DNA from: Actinomycetospora cinnamomea
GTDB lineage: Bacteria; Actinomycetota; Actinomycetes; Mycobacteriales; Pseudonocardiaceae
Direction of reading: 5' to 3'
Length of the DNA stretch: 64,000 bases
Assembly: GCF_003096675.1 (NCBI RefSeq)
Contig: NZ_QEKW01000001.1
Location: 248,001 to 312,000, forward strand
The position numbers were made by a program, and so were the translations under genes. The notes below the pieces were generated by a model. That model saw nothing but the letters and a program-made list of their open reading frames with translations. It ran no database searches and was not told the origin of the DNA. This document shows, in pieces, positions 9,499-17,590 of this stretch (position 1 is the first letter of the stretch; every line of letters starts with the position of its first letter).

Positions 9499-9591
9499 AT
9501 GGAGTCGCTCTCCATCTGGGAGACCCCGGAGTTCGAGGAGTTCGGTGTCGCCCCCGAGGTGACGATGTACGTCGCTCAGCTCGACGACTGA
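9499..9591 (+). CDS. pqqA: PQQ precursor peptide PqqA (copy 2)
   Basis: 30 aa. ATG at 9499 after AAGGAGG. Cross-linking pair E20/Y24 in EVTMY. It differs from copy 1 mainly at the N-terminus (MESLSIWETP versus MEMHVWETP) and in a few core positions. It is the copy next to pqqB, as in standard pqq operons, with a perfect hairpin right after the stop. The similarity to copy 1 suggests both are substrates of the same PqqDE pair. Confidence 0.93.
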   Translation: MESLSIWETPEFEEFGVAPEVTMYVAQLDD

Positions 9592-9599
9592 CGACATGC

Positions 9600-9641
9600 G
9601 CGACAGGGGCGCCGGAATGTGCTTTCCGGCGCCCCTGTCGC
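9600..9641 (+). terminator. Perfect 18-bp hairpin after pqqA2 (terminator or attenuator)
   Basis: Arm GCGACAGGGGCGCCGGAA (9600-9617), loop TGTGCT, exact complement 9624-9641. It starts nine bases after the pqqA2 stop and 36 bases before pqqB. There is no U-tract, so partial termination or RNA protection is more likely than a full stop. It shares the GGGGCGCCGG core with the structure after pqqA1. Confidence 0.65.
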
Positions 9642-9677
9642 CGTCGCGGCCCTTTCTGCACGCGAGGAGGAACGGCG

Positions 9678-10571
9678 ATGTGGGTGCGGGTGCTCGGCGC
9701 CGGCGCGGGCGGCGGCTTCCCCCAGTGGAACTGCGGGTGCCCGGGATGCCGCGCCGTCCGTGACGGCTCGCGGCCGGCCACGCCGCGCACGCAGTCGTCC
9801 GTCGCCGTCAGCGCCGACCGGGAGCGCTGGTACCTGGTCAACGCCTCCCCCGACCTGCGGGCCCAGATCGAGGCGAACCCCGCCCTGCACCCCCGTGCCG
9901 ACCGCGACAGCCCGATCGCCGCGGTGCTGCTCACCGACGCCGAGCTCGACCACACCATGGGCCTGCTGCTCCTGCGCGAGGGTCCGGGCATCGAGCTGCA
10001 CGCGACGCCGGCCACCGTCGAGACCCTCGTCGAGGGCACCGGGTTCCTGCCGACGCTCGAGCGCTACACCGCGGTCGACCGCCGCGAGGTGGTGCCCGGC
10101 AAGACGGTGTCGCTCGACGACCACCTGACCTACCGCGCGTTCGACGTGCCCACGGAGAAGCACGCTCGCTTCGGCGGCAGGGTCGACGAAGGGCGCGTGG
10201 TGGGCTACCGGTTCACCGACACCGCCACCGGCCGCTCGCTCGTGTACCTGCCCGGCGTCCAGACCGTGACGGCCGAGGTGCGCGCGGAGCTCGGCGACGC
10301 CGCCGTGGTGCTGGTCGACGGCACCTGCTGGCACGACGACGAGCTCGTGCGGCTCGGCCTGGGCCGCAAGACGGCCCGCGACATGGGCCACCTGGCGATG
10401 GCCGGTTCGGGCGGCAGCCTCGAGCTGCTCGCCGGCCTGCCCGCCGAGCGCAGGATCTACGTCCACATCAACAACACCAACCCGGTCCTGCTGGACGACT
10501 CCCCCGAGCGCGCCGAGGTCACGGCGGCCGGTGTGGAGGTCGCCACCGACGGGCTCGAGGTGGAGGTCTGA
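9678..10571 (+). CDS. pqqB: PQQ biosynthesis protein PqqB (metallo-beta-lactamase fold)
   Basis: 297 aa; ATG 9678 with GAGGAGG upstream. The N-terminus WVRVLGAGAGGGFPQWNCGCPGC carries the family zinc-site cysteines. LTDAELDHTMGLLLLRE supplies the metal ligands seen in this branch instead of a canonical HxHxDH, and HINNTNPVL near the C-terminus is a PqqB hallmark. PqqB is reported to act as an iron-dependent hydroxylase on the cross-linked Glu-Tyr intermediate. First gene of pqqBCDE. Confidence 0.97.
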   Translation: MWVRVLGAGAGGGFPQWNCGCPGCRAVRDGSRPATPRTQSSVAVSADRERWYLVNASPDLRAQIEANPALHPRADRDSPIAAVLLTDAELDHTMGLLLLREGPGIELHATPATVETLVEGTGFLPTLERYTAVDRREVVPGKTVSLDDHLTYRAFDVPTEKHARFGGRVDEGRVVGYRFTDTATGRSLVYLPGVQTVTAEVRAELGDAAVVLVDGTCWHDDELVRLGLGRKTARDMGHLAMAGSGGSLELLAGLPAERRIYVHINNTNPVLLDDSPERAEVTAAGVEVATDGLEVEV

Positions 10572-10576
10572 CCCGG

Positions 10577-11329
10577 ATGACCACGACGCACGCCACCAGC
10601 AACGAGGCCACGGGGACCAACGGCACCGGCCCGGTGAGCCCCGACGCGCTCGTCGAACGGCTCCGCGAGCAGGCCACCCGGTACCACAGCGAGCACGACT
10701 TCCACGTCCGGATGAACGCCGGCGAGCTCTCGCCCGACCAGATCCGGGGCTGGGTCGCCAACCGCTTCTGCTACCAGGAGGCGATCCCCCGCAAGGACGC
10801 GGCGATCCTCGGCAACTGCCCCGAGCGCGAGGTCCGGCGGCGCTGGATCCGGCGGATCACCGACCACGACGGGACCGAATCCACCGAGGGCGGCATCGAG
10901 GCCTGGTTGCGCCTCGGCGAGGCGTGCGGGCTCGAGCGCGCCGAGATGGAGGACGGCCGGCACATCGTGCCGGGGGTCCGCTTCGCCGTCGAGGCGTACG
11001 TGACCTTCACGCGCACCCGGCCCTGGGTGGAGGCGGTGGCGTCGTCGCTCACCGAGCTCTTCGCGCCGGGTCTCATGGCCGAGCGCCTGGCGGCGTTCGA
11101 GCGGCACTACACGTGGATCGACCGCGACGGCCTCGACTACTTCCGCAACCGCCTGCACCAGGCGCCGCGCGACTCCGAGCACGCGCTGGAGATCGTCAAG
11201 GAGCGCTGCCGGACCGTCGAGCAGCAGGACGCCGCCGTCGCCGCGCTCGCGTTCAAGAACGACGTCCTGTGGAGCATGATGGACGCCATCGACCGTGCTT
11301 ACCCGGATGATCGGGCGTACCCCGCGTGA
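10577..11329 (+). CDS. pqqC: Pyrroloquinoline-quinone synthase PqqC
   Basis: 250 aa haem-oxygenase-fold oxidase for the last step: ring closure and eight-electron oxidation of AHQQ to PQQ with O2, without metal. Family blocks are intact: YHSEHDFHVRMNAGELSPDQIRGW spans the first helices, RFCYQEAIPRKDAAI follows, then ITDHDG, and YFRNRLHQAPRDSEHALEIV near the C-terminus. A short Thr/Asn/Gly-rich N-terminal extension precedes the core. It starts five bases after pqqB; its stop overlaps pqqD. Confidence 0.97.
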   Translation: MTTTHATSNEATGTNGTGPVSPDALVERLREQATRYHSEHDFHVRMNAGELSPDQIRGWVANRFCYQEAIPRKDAAILGNCPEREVRRRWIRRITDHDGTESTEGGIEAWLRLGEACGLERAEMEDGRHIVPGVRFAVEAYVTFTRTRPWVEAVASSLTELFAPGLMAERLAAFERHYTWIDRDGLDYFRNRLHQAPRDSEHALEIVKERCRTVEQQDAAVAALAFKNDVLWSMMDAIDRAYPDDRAYPA

Positions 11330-11607
11330 GGGGCACCGTGCCGCTCACGGGCCGGCCGACCCTCACCCGGGGCGCGAAGATGCGCTGGGACGCCACGCGC
11401 GAGCGCCACGTGCTGCTGGGCCCGGAGACGGTGGTGGTGCTCAACCCGACCGGCGCCGACATCCTCGGTCTCTGCGACGGCCACCGGTCCGTCGCGGACA
11501 TCGTGGACGAGCTCGGCCGCCGCTACGACCGCGTCGTCGACGACGAGGTCTCGGGGTTCCTCGAGAAGCTCGTCGCCCGGCGCTGGGTGGTGATCAGCAG
11601 TGATTGA
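11326..11607 (+). CDS. pqqD: PqqD, peptide chaperone of the RiPP-recognition type
   Basis: 93 aa. The GTG start overlaps the pqqC stop as GTGA, so translation is coupled. The RRE fold is visible: RGAKMRWDATRERHVLLGPETVVVLNPTGADIL (beta strands) followed by the winged-helix part VADIVDELGRRY and FLEKLVARRWV. PqqD binds the PqqA leader and presents it to PqqE. It overlaps pqqE by eight bases, which supports a PqqD-PqqE complex. Confidence 0.96.
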   Translation: MRGTVPLTGRPTLTRGAKMRWDATRERHVLLGPETVVVLNPTGADILGLCDGHRSVADIVDELGRRYDRVVDDEVSGFLEKLVARRWVVISSD

Positions 11608-12730
11608 CGGACCCCTCGGTCTCCTGGCCGAGCTGACCCACGCCTGTCCCCTGTCCTGCGCGTACTGCTCGAACCCCCTCGAGCTGACGAAGCGGTCAGC
11701 GGAGATCGGCACCGACGACTGGCGCCGCGTGCTCGACCAGGCCGCCGACCTCGGCGTGCTGCAGAGCCACTTCTCCGGCGGCGAGCCGTTGCTGCGGCGC
11801 GACGTCGTCGACCTCGTGGCCCACGCCGCCGGGCTCGGGATGTACACCAACCTCGTCACCAGCGCGATCGGGCTCTCCCGGCCGCGCGCGGAGGCCCTCC
11901 GAGACGCCGGTCTCGACCACGTGCAGGTCAGCATCCAGGCCGACGAGCCAGTGCTCTCGGACCGCCTCGCCGGCATCTCCTCGTTCGACAAGAAGATGGA
12001 GGCCGCGCGGCTGGTCAAGGAGCTGGGCTGGCCGCTGACGCTCAACGTCGTGCTGCACCGGCAGAACATCGACCGCATCGGCGCCATCCTCGACCGTGTC
12101 GAGGAGCTGGAGGCCGACCGCGTCGAGCTCGCCAACACCCAGTACTACGGCTGGGCCCTGCGCAACCGGTCGGCGCTGCTGCCCAGTCGGGCGCAGCTCG
12201 AGCACGCCGAGGAGGTCACGCGCTCCGCCCGCGAGCGCCTGCGGGGCCGCACCGACGTCATCTACGTCATCCCGGACTACTACGCGCGCTACCCCAAGCC
12301 CTGCATGGGCGGCTGGGGAGCCCGCCAGCTCGTCGTCGGACCCGAGGGCAACGCCTGGCCGTGCCTGTCGGCCCACGAGCTGCCGCTGCCCCGGGCCAAC
12401 GTGCAGGAGCACGACCTGGCGTGGATATGGCGTTCGTCGCCGCTGTTCTCGGCGTTCCGCGGCACCGACTGGATGCCCGACCCGTGCCGCAGCTGCGAGC
12501 GCCGCGAGGTGGACCTCGGCGGCTGCCGGTGCCAGGCCTTCCAGCTCACCGGCGACATGACCCGCACCGACCCGGTGTGCCACCTCGCCCCCGACCGCGG
12601 GCTGGTCGACGCGGCGGTGGCCGAGGCGAACTCCGACGGCGGACCGTCCCGGTCCCCCCAGGAGCCCGCGCAGGAGCCCGTGCTCGTGCCGGTGCCCGCG
12701 CTCGTCTCCCGCCCGCACCGCGCCGACTAG
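11600..12730 (+). CDS. pqqE: Radical SAM/SPASM enzyme PqqE
   Basis: 376 aa. GTG start inside the end of pqqD. The radical SAM cluster motif CPLSCAYC (CxxxCxxC) is near residue 16. SPASM-domain cysteines follow at KPCMGG, WPCLSA, DPCRSCERR, GGCRCQAF and DPVCHL for the auxiliary clusters. The enzyme forms the Glu-Tyr carbon-carbon bond in PqqA. A Pro/Val-rich C-terminal tail of about 35 residues is unusual and probably disordered. No pqqF or pqqG protease gene follows. Confidence 0.96.
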   Translation: MIDGPLGLLAELTHACPLSCAYCSNPLELTKRSAEIGTDDWRRVLDQAADLGVLQSHFSGGEPLLRRDVVDLVAHAAGLGMYTNLVTSAIGLSRPRAEALRDAGLDHVQVSIQADEPVLSDRLAGISSFDKKMEAARLVKELGWPLTLNVVLHRQNIDRIGAILDRVEELEADRVELANTQYYGWALRNRSALLPSRAQLEHAEEVTRSARERLRGRTDVIYVIPDYYARYPKPCMGGWGARQLVVGPEGNAWPCLSAHELPLPRANVQEHDLAWIWRSSPLFSAFRGTDWMPDPCRSCERREVDLGGCRCQAFQLTGDMTRTDPVCHLAPDRGLVDAAVAEANSDGGPSRSPQEPAQEPVLVPVPALVSRPHRAD

Positions 12731-12806
12731 AGATTCGCCCGGGCGGTGGCGGCCCGCCGGGGCGGGTCGCGGGACACTCGGGTCCCGACCCGCAGGGAGG
12801 TCCGCG

Positions 12807-13088
12807 ATGTCGCGAGGCGAGATCGAGCAGAAGGCCAGGCTCTCGCGCCAGGAGGCCGCGCGCTGGCTCGGCGAGCTGGCGAGGGCCATCGGTGAGGGCG
12901 AGACCGTGGAGGTGGCGCTCTCCGGCGCCCCGGTGACACTGCACCTCGCCGACGAGCTCGAGTGCGAGCTGGAGCTCGAGCCCTACGGGGACGAGGTCGA
13001 GCTGGAGATCGAGCTCCGGTGGCGGGCGCCGCGCACCGCCCGGAGCACGGAGCCGGACCGGCCCTTCGCGCGCGCCGCGCGTCCCTGA
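12807..13088 (+). CDS. Amphi-Trp domain protein (copy 1)
   Basis: 93 aa. RBS GCAGGGAGG before the ATG. The conserved EIEQKARLSRQEAARWLGELARAI opening and DELECELELEPYGDEVELEIELRW strand block match the small amphi-Trp family, whose function is unknown. A Trp ends the alternating charged/hydrophobic strands. The last 20 or so residues are a basic tail. The gene is 76 bases after pqqE and is a paralogue of the next gene. Confidence 0.8.
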   Translation: MSRGEIEQKARLSRQEAARWLGELARAIGEGETVEVALSGAPVTLHLADELECELELEPYGDEVELEIELRWRAPRTARSTEPDRPFARAARP

Positions 13089-13143
13089 TCCCGGCGATAC
13101 CCTCCTCGGGTCCTGAAGGTTGGTCCACGAGGAGGAATCCCGC

Positions 13144-13437
13144 ATGTCCGGTGGCGGAGGAAAGATCGAACAACGGGTCGTCCTGACCCGCCAGGAGGCC
13201 GCACGCTGGCTCGGCGAGCTGGCGAAGGCCCTGGAGACCGGCGGCACGGCCGACGTCGCGCTCGTCGGGCCGACGGTGTCGCTGAACCTGCCCGACGAGT
13301 TCGAGTGCGAGCTGGAGCTCGAGCCCTACGGCGACAAGATCGAGCTCGAGATCGAGTTCATGTGGCCGAACACCCGCCGCGAGGCGTCGGCGGACCAGCC
13401 GCGGTCGACGGTCGCGGCGCCGCAAGCACTGCGCTGA
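13144..13437 (+). CDS. Amphi-Trp domain protein (copy 2)
   Basis: 97 aa from the ATG at 13144, chosen because GAGGAGG lies 7 bases upstream; an ATG 24 bases earlier would put that site inside the gene. RQEAARWLGELAKALE and EFECELELEPYGDKIELEIEF are nearly the same as in copy 1, while the N-terminus and tail differ. This is a recent tandem duplication 55 bases apart. The function is unknown; the very regular alternation in the EL...LE strands suggests an amphipathic sheet or dimer interface. Confidence 0.8.
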   Translation: MSGGGGKIEQRVVLTRQEAARWLGELAKALETGGTADVALVGPTVSLNLPDEFECELELEPYGDKIELEIEFMWPNTRREASADQPRSTVAAPQALR

Positions 13438-13459
13438 GCAGGCGTTTCACCCGGCGCTT

Positions 13460-13505
13460 ACACCCGTCCGTGCGAGCGCGTCAACCCGTTGCGCACGACG
13501 GGTGT
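13460..13505 (+). terminator. Imperfect hairpin after the amphi-Trp pair
   Basis: ACACCCGT...CGTGCG at 13460-13474 pairs with CGCACG-ACGGGTGT ending at 13505, with a single bulged C and a loop of about 17 bases. No U-tract. A plausible terminator or processing site ahead of the exchanger gene. Confidence 0.4.
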
Positions 13506-13564
13506 TCCCGATCACCATCATCCCGCGATCACTCTGACGTCGGCGTGGTGAAGGAGCGGGGGCC

Positions 13565-14686
13565 TTGATCCCGATCATCGAGTTCGTACTGGGCATCGCC
13601 GTGCTGGTCTACAGCGCGGAGAAGCTCATCGGCTACCTGGTCGGCGTCGCCAGCCGCTGGGCGATCTCCCTGTTCCTCATCGCGGTCGTCTTCACCGGCA
13701 TCGAGTTCGACGATCTCGCGTTCGGAATCGCCCTGAACCTCGAGGACCTCAGCGAGGTCGCCCTCGGCACCGTGGTCGGGACGACGATCGCGATGACCGG
13801 CATCGTGCTGGCCCTCATGGCGCTCATCGCGCCGGCCCCGGTGGACGTCCCCCGGAGCTACCTCGCGCTGTTCGTGGCCGCGCCGGTGGTGATGTACGCC
13901 CTCGCGCTCACCGGCGCGCTGACCCTCGTCACCGGCATCGTACTGCTGCTGCTGTTCGTCGCCTTCGTCGGCTGGATCGCCTACCGCGAGTACCGCGCCC
14001 GGCGCCCGGTGTGGCGCAACGCCGAGCTCTACGAGCAGCTCGAGAAGGCCGAGGTCGGCGCGGGGGGCGGCACGGCCACCCTGATCCGCGAGGGCGGGGG
14101 CGACGACACCCCCAGCCGCGGCGGCGGCACCGGCGCGGACGGCGGCGGCCACCGCGGTTTCGAGCTCCCGCCCGACCTGCGCGTCGACCAGGGCTTCCTC
14201 AAGGCGCGCCGCATGTCGCCGGGCGGCACGATTGCGCTCGCCGTGTTCGCCCTGGTCGGCCTCGTCGTCGGCGCCCTGGTCGCCGGGCAGGGCACCGAGG
14301 GGATCCTCGAGGAGTTCGCCATCGAGGGCACCGTCTTCGGCGTCACGATCGCGACCCTGGCCCTGACGTTGGAGGACATCTTCCTCAGCGTGGAGCCGTC
14401 CCGGCGCGGGGCGCCCGAGATCGGCATCGCCAACGTCGTCGGCAGCGTCGTGTTCTCGGTGACCGGCAAGCTCGGCATCATCCTGCTGGTCGGCGGGGCC
14501 ATCACCGTCGACGACGACACGCTCGCCTGGCACATGCCGGTGCTGCTGGCGTTCACCGTGCTGTCCGCGATCTTCCTGGCCACCGGGCGGCTGCGCCGCT
14601 GGCACGGCGCCGTGCTGCTCGGTCTCTACGTCGCCTACTTCGTCGTGAGCCTGCTGGCCTTCGGCGAGGTCCCGGTCGACGACTGA
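13565..14686 (+). CDS. CaCA-family cation (Na+/Ca2+-type) exchanger
   Basis: 373 aa with about ten membrane helices in two halves joined by a hydrophilic, Gly-rich loop (about residues 150-215). The two alpha repeats read FTGIEFDDLAFGIALNLEDL...GTTIAMTGI and TLALTLEDIFLSVEPSRRGAPEIGIANVVGSVVFSV, each with the acidic residue expected in the ion path. The start is a TTG at 13565 behind AAGGAG. Such proteins swap Ca2+ or another cation for Na+ or H+. The ion specificity is unknown; the position next to a metal-dependent quinoprotein cluster is suggestive. Confidence 0.75.
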   Translation: MIPIIEFVLGIAVLVYSAEKLIGYLVGVASRWAISLFLIAVVFTGIEFDDLAFGIALNLEDLSEVALGTVVGTTIAMTGIVLALMALIAPAPVDVPRSYLALFVAAPVVMYALALTGALTLVTGIVLLLLFVAFVGWIAYREYRARRPVWRNAELYEQLEKAEVGAGGGTATLIREGGGDDTPSRGGGTGADGGGHRGFELPPDLRVDQGFLKARRMSPGGTIALAVFALVGLVVGALVAGQGTEGILEEFAIEGTVFGVTIATLALTLEDIFLSVEPSRRGAPEIGIANVVGSVVFSVTGKLGIILLVGGAITVDDDTLAWHMPVLLAFTVLSAIFLATGRLRRWHGAVLLGLYVAYFVVSLLAFGEVPVDD

Positions 14687-14724
14687 TCCCCGAGCCGCAC
14701 GACCACGGAAGAGGTGATGTCGCC

Positions 14725-15006
<282 letters not shown>

Positions 15007-15021
15007 CCGGCCCGGCCGCCG

Positions 15022-15052
15022 GGCCCCGACGTCCGTGACGGACGCCGGGGCC
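15022..15052 (-). terminator. Terminator hairpin between convergent genes
   Basis: GGCCCCGACGTCCG (15022-15035) and CGGACGCCGGGGCC (15039-15052) pair over 14 bases with a 3-base loop. The one mismatch becomes a G-U pair in the minus-strand transcript, so it best fits fdhA termination. Confidence 0.6.
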
Positions 15053-15065
15053 GGGCGGGGTCCGG

Positions 15066-16280
15066 TCAGGCCGCGATCGAGCCGTGCGGGTCGATGACGA
15101 ACTTCTTCGCGACCCCGGAGTCGAACTGGGCGTAGCCCTGGGGGGCGTCGTCGAGGCCGATGACGCTGGCGTTGACCGCCTTCCCGATCTGCACCTTGTC
15201 GCGCAGGATCGCGTTCATCAGCTGGCGGTGGTAGCGCATCACCGGGCACTGCCCGGTGGTGAACGAGTGCGACTTCGCCCACCCCAGGCCGATGCGGATC
15301 GACAGGCTGCCCTGCTTGGCCGCCTCATCCGGTGCCCCGGGGTCGCCGGTGACGTAGAGCCCCGGGATCCCCAGCTTGCCGGCGGCGCGCGTGACTTCCA
15401 TGATCGAGTTCAGCACCGTGGCGGGCTGCTCGTGGTCGGCGTCCTTGCCGTGCCCGCGGGCCTCGAACCCGACCGCGTCGACCGCCGCGTCGACGACCGG
15501 CTCCCCGACGATCTGCTCGATCTGCTCCGGCAGCGAGCCCTCCTGCGTGAGGTCGATCGTCTCGGCGCCGATGACGTCGCGGGCGTGCTGCAGCCGCTCG
15601 GCGTTCATGTCGCCGACGATCACCGCGGCGGCGCCGAGGAGCTGCGCCGAGGCGGCGGCGGCGAGGCCCACCGGGCCCGCGCCGGCGATGTAGACCGTCG
15701 AGCCGGTGGTGACGCCGGCGGTGACGCAGCCGTGGTAGCCGGTCGGGAAGATGTCCGACAGCATCGTCAGGTCGAGGATCTTCTCCATCGCCTGGTCACG
15801 GTCCGGGAACTTCAGCAGGTTCCAGTCGGCGTAGGGGACCATGACGTACTCGGCCTGCCCCCCTTGCCAGCCGCCCATGTCGACGTAGCCGTAGGCCGAG
15901 CCGGGGCGGTCGGGGTTGACGTTGAGGCAGACGCCGGTGTGCCCCTCCTTGCACATGCGGCAGCGCCCGCAGGCGATGTTGAACGGCGCGGACACCAGGT
16001 CGCCCTGCTGGATGAACTCGACGTCGCGGCCGACCTCGACGACCTCGCCGGTGATCTCGTGGCCGAGGATGAGCCCGGGCGGGGCGGTGGTGCGCCCGCG
16101 CACCATGTGCTGGTCGGAGCCGCAGATGTTGGTGGCGACCAGCTTGAGGATGACCCCGTGGGGGCACTGCCGCCCGACGTTGTCGGGATGCACCCCCGGC
16201 CCGTCCCGCAACTCCAGGCTCGGGTACTCGATGTCCTGGATCTCGACCTTCATGGGCTCGATGTAGGCGACGGCCTTCAT
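15066..16280 (-). CDS. fdhA: Formaldehyde dehydrogenase, glutathione-independent (zinc MDR type)
   Basis: 404 aa. Catalytic zinc residues lie in NICGSDQH and GHEITGE; the structural-zinc lobe is CGRCRMCKEGHTGVC. The Rossmann motif is GAGPVGLAAAASAQLLGA. Length and the long segments PTGYHGCVTAGV and DAVGFEARGHG match the Pseudomonas putida-type dismutating enzyme, which keeps NAD bound and oxidises formaldehyde to formate. It is convergent with the PQQ run, so it could remove formaldehyde if the quinoprotein oxidises methanol. Confidence 0.92.
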   Translation of the reverse strand: MKAVAYIEPMKVEIQDIEYPSLELRDGPGVHPDNVGRQCPHGVILKLVATNICGSDQHMVRGRTTAPPGLILGHEITGEVVEVGRDVEFIQQGDLVSAPFNIACGRCRMCKEGHTGVCLNVNPDRPGSAYGYVDMGGWQGGQAEYVMVPYADWNLLKFPDRDQAMEKILDLTMLSDIFPTGYHGCVTAGVTTGSTVYIAGAGPVGLAAAASAQLLGAAAVIVGDMNAERLQHARDVIGAETIDLTQEGSLPEQIEQIVGEPVVDAAVDAVGFEARGHGKDADHEQPATVLNSIMEVTRAAGKLGIPGLYVTGDPGAPDEAAKQGSLSIRIGLGWAKSHSFTTGQCPVMRYHRQLMNAILRDKVQIGKAVNASVIGLDDAPQGYAQFDSGVAKKFVIDPHGSIAA

Positions 16281-16418
16281 GGGCGCTCCTCACTGGGTGG
16301 GCGCTGACCCCGGACGGCCCGGCAGGGCCGTCGCGGCGGTACTGACGTGGCGATTCTCCGATGCACGTCGGCGCATGTCATTCGTGCCGGGGAACCAAGG
16401 TGGTGGCAGTCAGCGGTG

Positions 16419-17015
16419 TCAGCGGACACCGGCCAGCAGGAGGACCGCGGTGCTCACCCCCGCGCCGACGACGAGGCCGGCGACCACCTGCGCGGCCGTG
16501 TGTGCCCGCAGCACGAGCCGCGCCCAGCCGACGAGGGGCACGGCCAGCCAGGACAACGCCCACCAGGAGCCGCCGAGCACCGTGAGGACGGCCGCCGCGG
16601 CCGCGACGACGGCGGTGTGGAAGCTGATCTTCCAGGCCAGCGTGATCGCCGTCGCGACCGCCACGGTGACCAGCACCGCCACCTGCAACGCGGTGATCTC
16701 CGGCGGCGCGCCGATCACCGCGAGCACGACGACACCGGTGGCGACCGACAGTGCCGCGAGCCCGAGGGGTACCGCGCGCTGCTCCCGCTCGCGCAGGTGG
16801 TGGTCGGTGTAGCGGCCGCGGCGCACCCCGTGGTCGACGATGAACGCGGGGATCGCCACCGCGAACAGCATCCCGACCAGCGACCACGCCACCCCCACCG
16901 GCCCGACCGCGAGCGCGCCCACCACCGGGTACAGCACCGCGAGCAGCAGGGTCGGCGACGTCGCGGTGGTCACGCGCACGGCGATCCGCCGGGCGGTGGG
17001 GGCGGGGGCGGCCAC
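16419..17015 (-). CDS. PAP2-like membrane phosphatase-family protein
   Basis: 198 aa from the GTG at 17015; further upstream codons would encode a basic, unlikely N-terminus. About six hydrophobic segments. A degenerate PAP2 signature is visible: RYTDHHLREREQR in place of the first motif, WKISFHTA (Ser/His motif 2 region) and RLVLRAHTAAQVVAG (Arg...His motif 3 region). Members remove phosphate from lipids or isoprenoid pyrophosphates. The first motif lacks the usual Lys-x6-Arg-Pro, so activity is uncertain. Confidence 0.6.
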   Translation of the reverse strand: MAAPAPTARRIAVRVTTATSPTLLLAVLYPVVGALAVGPVGVAWSLVGMLFAVAIPAFIVDHGVRRGRYTDHHLREREQRAVPLGLAALSVATGVVVLAVIGAPPEITALQVAVLVTVAVATAITLAWKISFHTAVVAAAAAVLTVLGGSWWALSWLAVPLVGWARLVLRAHTAAQVVAGLVVGAGVSTAVLLLAGVR

Positions 17016-17125
17016 CCGACGGAGCCTAGGCGCGCCGGCCGGGGACGCAGCGCGGCGGAGCTCGATCCGCGGGCCCGGAGACGCAGCGGAGCAGTGCTCG
17101 ACCCTCGTCGTGGTAGGAGGAACGC

Positions 17126-17512
17126 GTGAGTCGCGATGCGCAGCTCGTGCTGGCCGTGGTGACGGCACCGCCCGGGCGGGTCCTGCTCGTCCACCGGCCC
17201 GGCGAGGTGCCGCCGGCGGTGCTGCCGGGCGGGCGCCCGCAGGCCCGCGAGTCGCCGGGCGCCACCGCCGAGCGCGGGTGCCGCGAGGAGACCGGGATCG
17301 AGATCCGGGCCGGCCGCCAGCTCGGCCGGCTGCTGGACGACGGCATCGCGACGATCTACGTCGCCGCGACGCCGCGTCGCGACGTCGACCCCGAGGCCAT
17401 CCCGCCGAGCGTGCGCGCGGGCTGGTACACGCTCGACCAGGTCGACCTCGTGCTCCCCGGCCTGTGGGCGCCGGTGCGGCACCACCTGTCCCAGACGATC
17501 CGGCTCCGCTGA
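17126..17512 (+). CDS. NUDIX hydrolase with an altered Nudix box
   Basis: 128 aa; GTG 17126 after TAGGAGGA. The Nudix box runs from G36 with E42, R50, E54, E55, G57 and I58, but the Glu expected after R50 is Gly51, while the metal-binding EE pair is kept. NUDIX enzymes hydrolyse nucleoside diphosphates linked to another group; the substrate is not predictable. The substitution may lower activity. Convergent with rnj, with a long palindrome in the gap. Confidence 0.75.
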   Translation: MSRDAQLVLAVVTAPPGRVLLVHRPGEVPPAVLPGGRPQARESPGATAERGCREETGIEIRAGRQLGRLLDDGIATIYVAATPRRDVDPEAIPPSVRAGWYTLDQVDLVLPGLWAPVRHHLSQTIRLR

Positions 17513-17525
17513 GGGCCCGTCAGGA

Positions 17526-17578
17526 GCAGCGAACGCGCTGTTCGCGGCCTCTATGCGCACGAACGGCGCGTTCGCTGC
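17526..17578. terminator. Palindrome of the GCAGCGAAC family between NUDIX gene and rnj
   Basis: Outer arms GCAGCGAACGCGC (17526-17538) and its exact complement (17566-17578). The 27-base loop itself carries shorter GTTCG/CGAAC complementarities. It sits between convergent genes and shares its core with 1787-1817 and 49374-49396. Confidence 0.55.
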
Positions 17579-17590
17579 GAGAAGCAGGGC

